A DNA stretch of 36,397 bases from a virus. A program made the translations under genes and the position numbers. Within the stretch, counting starts at the first letter, position 1, and every line of letters starts with the position of its first letter. Positions 1 to 8,321 of this stretch are shown piece after piece. The stretch is taken from positions 1 through 36,397 of the IMG/VR virus record IMGVR_UViG_3300046656_000208; one strand, written 5' to 3'. The notes under the pieces are model-generated. The model had not been told where the DNA came from. It made no database searches and saw nothing but the letters and a program-made list of their open reading frames with translations.

Positions 1-716
1 GGTTTCTGAACTGCTTCCTGCCGGGGGAAAGCATTCCCGCCCCTGATGGCGAGTTTGCCCGCCGTCAGCTGAATGACCTGCTGAGCGAGTGGTCGCAGCA
101 GAACTCGGCCATCCCGGTCATCGGCCGGGAGCGGTTTCTGCTCGTGGCTGGACAGGGCGGCCCGATGAATCCCTACACCATCGGGATCGGTGGGGACTTC
201 AACACCGAGCGGCCCAGTAATCAGAACTCCCTCGTCAGCGCCAATCTGATTCTGACAGCCAGCAATCCCGAGGTGCGGGTGCCACTGGGGATTTACACCG
301 ATCAGGCCTACGACGCGAACCAGCTACCCGACCTGAGTAACAGCCAGCCGACGGGCCTCTACTACAACCCGACCTACCAGCATGATCTGGGCTCCATCTT
401 CCTGTGGCCGGTGCCCAATACCTCGGTGAACAACATCGAGTTGTTCCTGCAGAAGTCGATTGTCCAGTTTCCCGATCTGAGCACCGAGATGTTCGTGCCC
501 GAGGGCTATCCGAAGGCGCTGAAGTATGCACTGGCGGACCTGCTGCAGACGCCCTATGGGCGGACGCTGAGCCCTGCGGCGAACCGGATTCGGGTGGCCA
601 GTGTGGCGGCGATGCGGCGCAGCAATGACAAGCTGAGTGACCTCGGCAACGACGCCTACGTGTTCACGCAGGGACGGCGCACCACCTACAATATCCGGAC
701 GGGGAGCGGAGGCTAG
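1..716 (+). CDS. P22 gp4-like tail accessory factor (5' truncated)
   Basis: The frame is open from base 3, so the start lies before the window; 237 residues remain. The N-terminal part (RRQLNDLLSEWSQQ, then VIGRERFLLVAGQGG and YTIGIGGDFNTERP) matches the conserved pattern of the P22 gp4 / head-completion family: a helical segment with a Leu-Trp repeat, then a Pro/Gly stretch ending in a 'GxGGDFNTxRP' motif. In P22, gp4 binds the portal ring after DNA packaging and makes the platform for gp10. The next gene is gp10-like and overlaps it by 1 nt, which supports the call. A GTG at 144 is an internal codon, not the start, because conserved sequence continues upstream of it. Confidence 0.85.
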   Translation, partial: FLNCFLPGESIPAPDGEFARRQLNDLLSEWSQQNSAIPVIGRERFLLVAGQGGPMNPYTIGIGGDFNTERPSNQNSLVSANLILTASNPEVRVPLGIYTDQAYDANQLPDLSNSQPTGLYYNPTYQHDLGSIFLWPVPNTSVNNIELFLQKSIVQFPDLSTEMFVPEGYPKALKYALADLLQTPYGRTLSPAANRIRVASVAAMRRSNDKLSDLGNDAYVFTQGRRTTYNIRTGSGG

Positions 717-2203
717 TGCCTCCGTTTGAGGCCTTCAACGGCGGCTTCTATGAGACCCGGTCCTCCACGTTTTCCGTGGATACCGCCGTCAATGTCTACA
801 AAGAAACGCGGCAGGTCGAAGGCTCACCCAAGACCACCACGCTCTACGGCACGCCCGGTCTGAAGCTGTTCGCGTCCGTCTTTGGGGGTGGCTGCCGGGG
901 CATGTTCACACAGGACGGCCGCACGTGGGCGGTCATCGGGTCCGTACTCTATGAACTGAATACCCTGTTGACCACGTGGGTGGCGCTGGGGGATGTCGGG
1001 ACGGACGGGCAGCCGGTCTCCTTCAGCAGCAACGGCATCAGTAGCAACTCCGTCGGCACCGGGAGCGGCGGGAACCAACTGGGCGTGGTGAGCGCAGGCG
1101 GACTCTATGTCCTGCATCTGGTCACGGGCGTACTCACAGCGGTCGTGCTGCCCTTTACCGGCCCGGTCATGCTGGCCTTTCTGGATAGCTACACCCTCGC
1201 CAATGAGGCGAACTCGCAGGTGGTCTGGTTCAGCTATCAGGAGGATATGACCCAGTGGGACGGGATCGATAACTTCATCCGGTTCGGCACATCCGACACC
1301 ATTGTGGGGATTGCGGTGAGCCGGGATCGGATCTGGGCCTTTGGGAGTAAGACCACCACGCTGTTCTATGACAGTGGCGACACCGACACGCCGTTTCTGC
1401 CCTATCCCGGCAGCGCCACGCAGGTGGGACTCGTCTCCCCGTGGGCGCTGACACTCTACGCGGATACCTTCTTCTGGCTGGCGACCACGGAGCACGGGCT
1501 ACGGCGCATTGTGATGGCAACCGACCCGCTGGCGCAGCCGATTTCGATTCCGCCCATTGAGCAGCACATTGCGGACTGCCCCTCACTCGCGGATGTCTAC
1601 GCGATGGCCTACGAGCAGGAAGGCCACGTGTTCATCATCTTCGTCCTGCCCAGCAGCCCGGACCCGACCGATGCCTTTGTCTACGATGCGACCGAGAAGG
1701 CGTGGCACACCCGCGCAGGCTGGGACAGCATCACCGGGCAGTATGTCCGCTGGCGGGCGAAGGGGAGCACCACGACCAACGGGCTGGTGCTGGTGGGGGA
1801 CTACAGCAGCGGGGACACCTACACGCTGGACCTGAACACCTACACCGACAACGGGGCCATCATTCGGCGGGAGCGGACCGCGCCCTATCTCTCGGCTGAG
1901 GCCCAGTGGCTGTTTCTGGAGCAGGTGGAACTGGGGACGCAGCCGGGGATCGGGCTGGTGCTCGGGCAGGGCAGCGACCCGATGGCGACACTGGAGATCA
2001 GCCGGGACAGCGCCCATACGTTCGTCAATGCCGGGAACGCGCCGCTGGGACGCATTGGCGCGTATACCGACCGCGCCGTGTGGCGGCGGCTGGGCCGGGC
2101 ACGGGCCGACCGGCTGGTGATTCGGGTGACGCAGACCGACCCGGTGGCCTGTGTCTGGACCGGCGCGTGGCTGCGGACGACCAACGGGAGTGGGGAGTTG
2201 TGA
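716..2203 (+). CDS. P22 gp10-like packaged DNA stabilisation (tail hub) protein
   Basis: 495 residues, close to P22 gp10 (about 470). It starts at GTG overlapping the stop of the gp4-like gene by one base. The N-terminus (PFEAFNGGFYETRS, then VDTAVNVYKET and TLYGTPGLKLF) is the typical gp10 opening: 'G.Y..RS...' followed by the 'YGTPGL' motif. The rest is beta-rich with repeated Trp/Tyr segments, as expected for a propeller-like hub. In P22-like virions gp10 sits under gp4 and closes the portal channel, and binds tailspike and needle. Family call is by recognised motif and gene order; no alignment was run. Confidence 0.85.
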   Translation: MPPFEAFNGGFYETRSSTFSVDTAVNVYKETRQVEGSPKTTTLYGTPGLKLFASVFGGGCRGMFTQDGRTWAVIGSVLYELNTLLTTWVALGDVGTDGQPVSFSSNGISSNSVGTGSGGNQLGVVSAGGLYVLHLVTGVLTAVVLPFTGPVMLAFLDSYTLANEANSQVVWFSYQEDMTQWDGIDNFIRFGTSDTIVGIAVSRDRIWAFGSKTTTLFYDSGDTDTPFLPYPGSATQVGLVSPWALTLYADTFFWLATTEHGLRRIVMATDPLAQPISIPPIEQHIADCPSLADVYAMAYEQEGHVFIIFVLPSSPDPTDAFVYDATEKAWHTRAGWDSITGQYVRWRAKGSTTTNGLVLVGDYSSGDTYTLDLNTYTDNGAIIRRERTAPYLSAEAQWLFLEQVELGTQPGIGLVLGQGSDPMATLEISRDSAHTFVNAGNAPLGRIGAYTDRAVWRRLGRARADRLVIRVTQTDPVACVWTGAWLRTTNGSGEL

Positions 2204-2204
2204 C

Positions 2205-3470
2205 ATGCCCACCCTGATGGAGGACCCGACCCCGGCGTGGCTGAAGCCCGAGAATGCCTCGGTGCTGGACCCCGCATGGGTGAAGCTGCTGCGGGCCATC
2301 GCGAACGCCAACCCCCTCCCGAAGGCGCTACAGGACCGCCTGCCGAACCCCAACCCGGCCGCGATGGCGCTGCACCCGCAGGACCAGATTCTGGCCCTGA
2401 TGGGGGCCGACGTGCCCAGCGGCGGGCCGAGGATTGAAGGCTGGCACGCCTCTCCGCATGATTTCGACAAGTTTGATCTGTCGAAGGTCGGGACGGGGGA
2501 AGGGGCGCAGGCCTTCGGGCATGGGGCCTATATCGCCCAGCGGCACGGCACGGCCAAATACTACTGGGAGAACTTTGCAGGCCGTGGGGGCGATTTCAGT
2601 CTGTTCAACGTGGAAGGCGGCGGGAAAGTCCCCGCGTGGCTCAGGGACACGATCCAGACGGACCCGACCGTGGGCGCCCGCACCGTGGACAACCTGCTGG
2701 CGGAGTTTCAGGACCGGCTGCCCCGGCTGAAGGCGCTGGCGTTGCATTCGGAGGAGGCCCGGCAGAGTCACCAGACCAACCAGATCGAACCGCTGGAGGC
2801 GCTGATCGAGGGCCTGAAGAACGTGAAAGCCGGGAAGGCCATCAAGCCCCCGGCCCGCATGTATCAGGTCGCCATCCACGCCGATCCCGAACACCTACTG
2901 GACTGGGACAAGCCGCTGAGTCAGCAGAGCCCGCACGTCCAAGAGGCGCTGAAGCCCTTCGACCTGCACAAGACCGATGCGCCGGAGTGGCAGGCCAGTT
3001 ACGAGCGAGACATTCAGCAGAAGGCCAAGACCCCGGCCGATGCGGCCAAAGCTCTGACCATTGTGCGTGAGGCCATCAGCGGCGCCACCCCTCTGACGGA
3101 TGCATCGTGGCAACAGCTGCATGACCTCGTGCCGGGGGCGAATCATCATGCCATCGGGGAAATTGTGGAGGCCGCGAAGTTTGATCCCGTGGGGAAAGAC
3201 ATCTATCGCAAGCTGCACCCGGATGAGGATGTCAGTCCTGAGTTTGCGGCGAAGCTAGCGTCCAAGACGCTGGGGGACCGTGGGATTCCCGGCATTAAGT
3301 ATCTGGACCAGATATCCAGACGGCAGGGCGAGGGCAGCTACAACTACGTGGTCTTTGACGAGAACAAGCTGGAGATTCTGAAGAAGCTGGGGCTGCTGCT
3401 GCCCGCTATCGGCGCGGGGTCCCAGACTTACGGATCGATGTATGACCAGTCACAGGCGGTGGGCAAATAA
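2205..3470 (+). CDS. ADP-ribosyltransferase-like (ART-PolyVal type) virion-cluster protein, copy 1
   Basis: 421 residues; ATG at 2205 follows GGAG in 'gggagttg' and lies 1 nt after the previous stop. Residues 1-75 form a leader shared with the next two genes (PTPAWLKPENASVLD... NPNPAAM). Then comes a PARP/ART-like pattern: GWHASPHDFDKF with His81, GTGEGAQAFGHGAYIA with Tyr109, and near the C-terminus GIPGIKYLDQ and YNYVVFDENKLEIL (about 379-392). The central part carries YQVAIHADPEHLLDWDKP, common in phage proteins of the ART-PolyVal type. Such enzymes transfer ADP-ribose from NAD+ to host targets; activity here is inferred. Position after the gp10-like gene, where P22 has needle and ejection genes, suggests it may be carried in the virion and injected. 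Confidence 0.7.
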   Translation: MPTLMEDPTPAWLKPENASVLDPAWVKLLRAIANANPLPKALQDRLPNPNPAAMALHPQDQILALMGADVPSGGPRIEGWHASPHDFDKFDLSKVGTGEGAQAFGHGAYIAQRHGTAKYYWENFAGRGGDFSLFNVEGGGKVPAWLRDTIQTDPTVGARTVDNLLAEFQDRLPRLKALALHSEEARQSHQTNQIEPLEALIEGLKNVKAGKAIKPPARMYQVAIHADPEHLLDWDKPLSQQSPHVQEALKPFDLHKTDAPEWQASYERDIQQKAKTPADAAKALTIVREAISGATPLTDASWQQLHDLVPGANHHAIGEIVEAAKFDPVGKDIYRKLHPDEDVSPEFAAKLASKTLGDRGIPGIKYLDQISRRQGEGSYNYVVFDENKLEILKKLGLLLPAIGAGSQTYGSMYDQSQAVGK

Positions 3471-4720
3471 TGCCGACCGCGATGTACGATCCCACGCCGG
3501 ACTGGTTGAAGCCCGAGAACGCCTCGGTCCTCGATTCGCAGCTGGTCAAGCTGCTGCGCGCCATCGTGAACGCCAACCCGTGGCCGAAGCCCCTGCAGGG
3601 CGTCCTCCCGAACCCGAACCCCGCGGCGATGGCACTGGACCCGCAGTCGCAGGTCCTCGCCCTCATGGGTGCCGACGTGCCCAGCGGGGGACCACGGATT
3701 CAGGGCTACCACGGGTCCAAACATGACTTTGAGCGGTTCGATAGCAGCAAGATCGGGACGGGGCAGGGGGCTCAGAGCTACGGGCATGGGATGTACATCG
3801 CAGAACACCCCGGCACGGCGGAGTCCTATCGCGCCGACCAAGCGGGACATCCTGAAATAAAGAATTTGAAGCTGGGTACCTTACAGGTGGGCCAGCATAA
3901 CGGATTCGACTACAGCCCGAAGGGCAATTCCCTCTATGAGAATATCCGGTCCTCCCTCGCGGAGGATCTGCTGGTCGATCAACGGGCTATGGTCGGCACC
4001 CCGCCTGACCAAGTGCAAGCCCACGTCCTGAAGGTGTTAGACGATAAGATACGGGACTACGCCACGGAATGGCCGGAGGGGGTGCCCGCGGCCCAGCGGT
4101 TGCGGGCGGATCTGGCTCGTCGGAATGCCGTGTCCCTCACGTTTGGGGAGCGTCCCGGCCATAGCTATCAGGTCGCTATTCACGCCGATCCCACGCAGTT
4201 TCTGGACTGGGATAAGCCCGTCAGCGAACAACCCCATGTGCAGGCGGCGCTGGCTCCGCACATCGACGCCCTCCGCAAGAACCTCACCGTGGTGCAGAGT
4301 GCCCACAATAAAAACAACTGGCTGATCAAAATCGGGGATCAGACGGTGGGGGCCTCCAATACGGAAGCCCAAGCATGGAAGAATGCGGAGGCGATGCTGG
4401 GGGATATCACCGACCCTGAATTTACGGGCCGGGACGCCTATCAGTTATTGTCTCGGATTCATGCCAAGCCGGGGGCCTTTCCGGAAATTGGCATCCATCA
4501 GCCCGCCGTGGCCTCACAGAAGCTGCGAGAGGCGGGGATTCCCGGCAACAAGTATCTAGATCAGGACTCCCGTGCGGTGGGCGCAGGCACCTCCAACTAT
4601 GTGGTGTTCCCCGGCAATGAAGGCCTGATTGACATTCTCCGCAAGTTTGGCCTGCTGCTCCCCGCCGCAGGGGCGGCGAACTACGGTGGCCTCTTTCAGC
4701 AGTCGCAGGAGGCGAAGTAG
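3470..4720 (+). CDS. ADP-ribosyltransferase-like virion-cluster protein, copy 2
   Basis: 416 residues, starting in a TAATG overlap with copy 1. The first 75 residues are nearly the same as copy 3 (MPTAMYDPTP, WLKPENASVLDSQLVK). The catalytic-type motifs are YHGSKHDFERF (His81), GTGQGAQSYGHGMYIAE (Tyr109) and NYVVFPGNEGLIDILRKFG at the C-terminus. The middle (about residues 125-225 and 250-330) is unlike the other copies, so the target-recognition or packing region has diverged while leader and core stayed the same. Ends with a Leu/Ala-rich tail (GLLLPAAGAANYGG) also seen in copy 3. Function inferred from family only. Confidence 0.7.
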   Translation: MPTAMYDPTPDWLKPENASVLDSQLVKLLRAIVNANPWPKPLQGVLPNPNPAAMALDPQSQVLALMGADVPSGGPRIQGYHGSKHDFERFDSSKIGTGQGAQSYGHGMYIAEHPGTAESYRADQAGHPEIKNLKLGTLQVGQHNGFDYSPKGNSLYENIRSSLAEDLLVDQRAMVGTPPDQVQAHVLKVLDDKIRDYATEWPEGVPAAQRLRADLARRNAVSLTFGERPGHSYQVAIHADPTQFLDWDKPVSEQPHVQAALAPHIDALRKNLTVVQSAHNKNNWLIKIGDQTVGASNTEAQAWKNAEAMLGDITDPEFTGRDAYQLLSRIHAKPGAFPEIGIHQPAVASQKLREAGIPGNKYLDQDSRAVGAGTSNYVVFPGNEGLIDILRKFGLLLPAAGAANYGGLFQQSQEAK

Positions 4721-6001
4721 ATGCCGACCGCGATGTACGACCCCACGCCCGAGTGGCTGAAGCCGGAGAACGCCTCCGTGCTGGATTCGCAGCTGGTGAA
4801 GGTACTCAGGGCGATTGTCAATGCCAACCCGTGGCCGAAGCCGTTGCAGGGCGTGCTGCCCAATCCCAACCCCGCCGCGATGGTGGCGGACCCGCAGTCG
4901 CAAGTGCTGGCCGTGATGGGGGCCGATGTCCCGAGTGGCGGACCCATCAAAGCCTTCCACGCTTCCCCGTATGACTTTGAGAAATTTGACAGCAGCAAGA
5001 TCGGGACGGGGCAGGGGGCGGCGACCTTCGGACACGGGCACTATTCCGCGCAGATGGAACCCACCGCCGAGTCCTATCTGTCCCTCGCCACGCCCGAGGT
5101 AAAGGTGGGCGGCACGCCGCTACCGATGCCGAAGTGGTCGCAAACGATGTCGCCCGAGGCGCGATTGATCCGGCGTATTGGGGACCATCGGATGATCAAT
5201 CGCACGGCGCCGGAGGCGGAGATTCTCGCGCAGGTCAAAGACGATCTGACCCATCAAGCGAAGGCCCGCTGGCGGGGCGACAACGATCAGGTGGTGACCG
5301 AGGCGAAGGAGCAGCTGCGGCTACTGGCCGAGTGGGAGCAGCAGGGTATCGCCTCCCAGCACGGCCACATGTATGAAATTGCTATCAACGCCGACCCCGC
5401 GCACCTCCTCGACTGGGACAAGCCGCTAAGCGAGCAGAGCGAACATGTGCAAGCGGCGGTCAACAAGATCCGAAACCGGCAACGGTCTGAGTTTGGCCTG
5501 ACGTGGAAAGAGACGCCCATTCAGGCGCTGGACTTGGGCGACTATGCCACGGAACACTGGGGGCGGCAGTACCGATCTGAGGTGATTGATCCGAAAACGA
5601 AGAAAGCCATCGCCACCTTTCAGGGCGGGAGCCCTGAAGAAGTCACGGCCAAGATCGCCCAATGGCGGATGGCGCGCGAAGATGAATTTCTGGCCCAGAC
5701 GGGCAAAGAGTTTTATCACGCGCGGGCGGATGCGGCGGATATTAAAAGCCGGGGCTCGATGACCTATGTGGATCGCAAGAAGGCCGCCAGCACGCAGCTG
5801 CGAGAGGCGGGCGTGCCCGGCATTAAGTATCTGGATCAGGAGTCCCGGCAGGTGGGGCAGGGCACGTATAACTACGTCATCACCGACGATAAGCTGATCG
5901 ACATCCTGCGGAAATTCGGGATGCTGCTGCCTGCGGTGGGCGCGGCCAACTACGGCGCACTGGCGAAGCAGATCGTGCCACCCGGCGAGGAGGCGAAGTA
6001 A
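4721..6001 (+). CDS. ADP-ribosyltransferase-like virion-cluster protein, copy 3
   Basis: 426 residues; ATG immediately follows the TAG of copy 2, and its TAA overlaps the next ATG. The shared leader is at 1-75, then AFHASPYDFEKF (His80), GTGQGAATFGHGHYSAQ (Tyr108), a divergent charged middle, YEIAINADPAHLLDWDKPL, VPGIKYLDQESRQVG and YNYVITDDKLIDILRKFG. Here the motif after the Tyr lacks the usual hydrophobic 'YFA' (HYSA), so activity could differ from the other copies. Near identity to copy 2 at the DNA level over the first roughly 220 bp indicates a recent tandem duplication or gene conversion. Confidence 0.7.
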   Translation: MPTAMYDPTPEWLKPENASVLDSQLVKVLRAIVNANPWPKPLQGVLPNPNPAAMVADPQSQVLAVMGADVPSGGPIKAFHASPYDFEKFDSSKIGTGQGAATFGHGHYSAQMEPTAESYLSLATPEVKVGGTPLPMPKWSQTMSPEARLIRRIGDHRMINRTAPEAEILAQVKDDLTHQAKARWRGDNDQVVTEAKEQLRLLAEWEQQGIASQHGHMYEIAINADPAHLLDWDKPLSEQSEHVQAAVNKIRNRQRSEFGLTWKETPIQALDLGDYATEHWGRQYRSEVIDPKTKKAIATFQGGSPEEVTAKIAQWRMAREDEFLAQTGKEFYHARADAADIKSRGSMTYVDRKKAASTQLREAGVPGIKYLDQESRQVGQGTYNYVITDDKLIDILRKFGMLLPAVGAANYGALAKQIVPPGEEAK

Positions 6002-7437
6002 TGGCCGTCGTGGCCGGACTCCCGCTGCCGCCTTCCAACGTGCCGATGGTGGACCCGCGGACGGGCGACCTGAACCTGCAATGGAAGAATTACTATCTCG
6101 CGCTGCAGGGCTTTCTGGCCGCGATTCAGACGGCCCCCATTGACGCGAAGTACTGGACCTCGACCTTCAATGGCCAGCTGACCGATGAGACCAACCTCGG
6201 TCTCCTGCCCTCGGGCTACCTGAAGATCACGACGGCTGTGGCGACGGCCACGCCCAGCACCGTGACGACGATTCCGGCCAGCGATATCAGCCCGCCGCCA
6301 CCGCCCAATAACGCCACCTATTGGACCTCCACGGCTGAGCCTGCGCTCAGTGCTGAGACCAATCTGGGTGCCCAGCCGTCTGGCTATCTGAAGCAGACCA
6401 CCAGCGGAGGATTTGCGAATCCGTTCACGGTGCCCACGATTCCCGCGACGGACATCAGCCCGGTCCCGGCCCCCATAGATGCCTCCTACTGGACGGCCAC
6501 GGCAGAACCTGCCCTGAGTGCCGAGACGAATCTGGGTGCCCTCCCGACCGGCTATCTGAAGCAGACCACCGTGGCGGGCGTGGCCACGCCGAGCACCACG
6601 CCCACGATCCCGGCCTCTGATATTAGCCCGCCCTCATCCCCCAATAGTGCCAGCTATTGGACCTCCACCGACGAGCCGGGTCTGAGTAACGAGACGAATC
6701 TGGGAGCACTGGCAACGGGATATCTGAAGCAGACGACCGTGGCCGGGGTGGCGACCCCGAGCACCGTGACGACGATCCCGGCCGGTGATATCAGCCCGCC
6801 ACCCCCCACCAACGCGGCCACCTTTTGGACCTCCACGTCAGAACCGGGTCTCAGTAACGAGACCAATATGGGGGCGCTGACGACGGGCTGGCTCTGGCAG
6901 AACGTCGTGGGCGGCGTCTCCACACCCCAAGCGTTCCCCGGCTCGGCACTCACCGGGGTCAACGATGTCAACGTCACGATTACGCTGACGGGCCTCCCGT
7001 CGGAGGCGCTGCTGCAGGCCGTGACCGCGACGATGGGCTGGGCGGGCACACTCAGTACGGCCCGCGGCGGCACGGGGGCCAATAACAGCGGGCAGGTCTA
7101 CACACCGACGCTGTTGAATGAGATCAATGTGACCAGTTCGACGCCCTTTCAGTTTCATTTCTTCCGGGTCGGCAATGTGGTGATGGTCTCGGGCGTCATT
7201 GCGGTGACCCCGACGGCGGCCAATACCAACACCGAGCTGGGGATTGAACTGCCGATTCCCTCGGCGTTTACGGGATTCGATCAATGCACGGGCTCGGGCG
7301 CGGCGTCGATTGTCTTTGGCTATTCGGTGACGATCACGGCCAATGGCACCACGCACCGCGCCCAAATGGCGTGGAACCCCGGCGCCACCGTTGCCTCCAC
7401 GGGGATCACGCTGACCTTCATGTATCTGGTGGTCTGA
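6001..7437 (+). CDS. Repeat-containing tail needle or fibre protein
   Basis: 478 residues. The N-terminal 45 residues (PPSNVPMVDPRTGDLNLQW, then a helix KNYYLALQGFLAAIQ) look like the virion-anchoring segment of many phage tail fibres. Five copies of a 56-residue repeat follow (YWTST.EP.LS.ETNLG, GYLKQTT, TIPASDISPPPPP), first residues at 51, 107, 163, 219 and 275. Then comes the motif TARGGTGANNSG, a common fibre hinge, and a beta-rich C-terminal domain of about 110 residues. Its place after gp10 is that of the P22 tail needle (gp26), so it may plug the hub or extend as a fibre. Short anchor, repeated shaft and compact head fit such a rod. Confidence 0.65.
   Translation: MAVVAGLPLPPSNVPMVDPRTGDLNLQWKNYYLALQGFLAAIQTAPIDAKYWTSTFNGQLTDETNLGLLPSGYLKITTAVATATPSTVTTIPASDISPPPPPNNATYWTSTAEPALSAETNLGAQPSGYLKQTTSGGFANPFTVPTIPATDISPVPAPIDASYWTATAEPALSAETNLGALPTGYLKQTTVAGVATPSTTPTIPASDISPPSSPNSASYWTSTDEPGLSNETNLGALATGYLKQTTVAGVATPSTVTTIPAGDISPPPPTNAATFWTSTSEPGLSNETNMGALTTGWLWQNVVGGVSTPQAFPGSALTGVNDVNVTITLTGLPSEALLQAVTATMGWAGTLSTARGGTGANNSGQVYTPTLLNEINVTSSTPFQFHFFRVGNVVMVSGVIAVTPTAANTNTELGIELPIPSAFTGFDQCTGSGAASIVFGYSVTITANGTTHRAQMAWNPGATVASTGITLTFMYLVV
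6151..6990 (+). repeat. Five in-frame 168-bp tandem repeats in the tail needle/fibre gene
   Basis: The repeat unit is exactly 56 codons. It begins at the YW/FW dipeptide (6151, 6319, 6487, 6655, 6823). Units share the ETNLG, GYLKQTT and TIPA.DISP segments, with a Pro-rich linker; the fifth copy decays after GWLWQN. Constant period with drifted sequence suggests a repeated structural module whose copy number sets shaft length. Confidence 0.9.
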
Positions 7438-8321
7438 TGGCATACACCTACACCGTGCAGTATGACGCACTGGGCCGGGCCTACATGGACCAGCCGGGGC
7501 CACGGACCTATATCTCGCCAGTGGCGTTTGGGAAGGACGCCCCCACGGACACCACCAGCATCTTCCGTCATGCGCCGCGCTTTAATCCCAAGACGGGGGA
7601 CTGGGAAACGCCGATGGACTGGGGCAACATCGCCAACATCGGCGCGGCCACGGGCCTGACACTGGGCGCGGCCAATGCGGGCATGTTTGGCCACACCGCG
7701 GCGGGCTTCCTCGGAGGTGGACACGCGGCGGTGGGTCCGACCGCCTCGGCGCTGGATACGGTGGGCTATGGTACGGGCGCGGCCTACGGCGGCGCAGGGG
7801 CCGAACTCGGCTTCGGCGCGGGCAGTGGGGTGACGGGTGCGGCGTCTGGAGGAAGTCAGTACATTGCAGACGCGGTGAGGCGAACGGCGGAACAGGCGGC
7901 AGGGAAAGGCACAGGTATGGCGCTCACACCCCTGACAGAGTTATTGGCGAAGTACGGCTTTCAAGCGGGCACCCAACTCGGGGGTGCCCTCATTCAGAGC
8001 AAAGCCCAGATGGATGCTGCCCGTATTCAGCAGGAATACAACGATAAGGCCCTCGCGGCGGCGCTGGAGGAACAGGCCTATGAGCGCAAGCGGGCCGAGG
8101 AACAGACCGCCTACGACCGGCTACACGGTGAGGAGAACACGGCCTATACCCGGCAGCGGGCGGCGGAACTCCTCGGCTACAACAAAGAGCAGTTTGGGAA
8201 CTACCTGTCCAATCTCTCCCCCTATCGGCAGGCCGGGACCTCGGCGTTGTCCCGGCTGCAAGCGGCGCTGGCGGGCAGTCCGTGGCAACCCAATAACGGC
8301 GTCATGAGGAGTTTCGGCTAA
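7437..8321 (+). CDS. Putative ejection (internal virion) protein, Gly/Ala-rich with coiled coil
   Basis: 294 residues from the ATG that overlaps the previous stop (TGATG); an upstream extension of the frame runs inside the fibre gene and is ignored. After an ordinary N-terminus (MAYTYTVQYDALGRAYMDQP), residues about 65-140 are very rich in Gly, Ala and Thr, like membrane-active segments of P22 gp7/gp20-type ejection proteins. Residues about 185-270 form a charged helical region (QQEYNDKALAAALEEQAYER, RLHGEENTAYTRQR). Gene order after the needle matches the P22 ejection-protein block. Family assignment is by context and composition, not by a clear motif. Confidence 0.5.
   Translation: MAYTYTVQYDALGRAYMDQPGPRTYISPVAFGKDAPTDTTSIFRHAPRFNPKTGDWETPMDWGNIANIGAATGLTLGAANAGMFGHTAAGFLGGGHAAVGPTASALDTVGYGTGAAYGGAGAELGFGAGSGVTGAASGGSQYIADAVRRTAEQAAGKGTGMALTPLTELLAKYGFQAGTQLGGALIQSKAQMDAARIQQEYNDKALAAALEEQAYERKRAEEQTAYDRLHGEENTAYTRQRAAELLGYNKEQFGNYLSNLSPYRQAGTSALSRLQAALAGSPWQPNNGVMRSFG

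Noticed and set aside
6151-6990. Regular repeats considered as a CRISPR-like array
   Set aside because: Units are contiguous, 168 bp, in frame and coding, with no spacer-repeat alternation.
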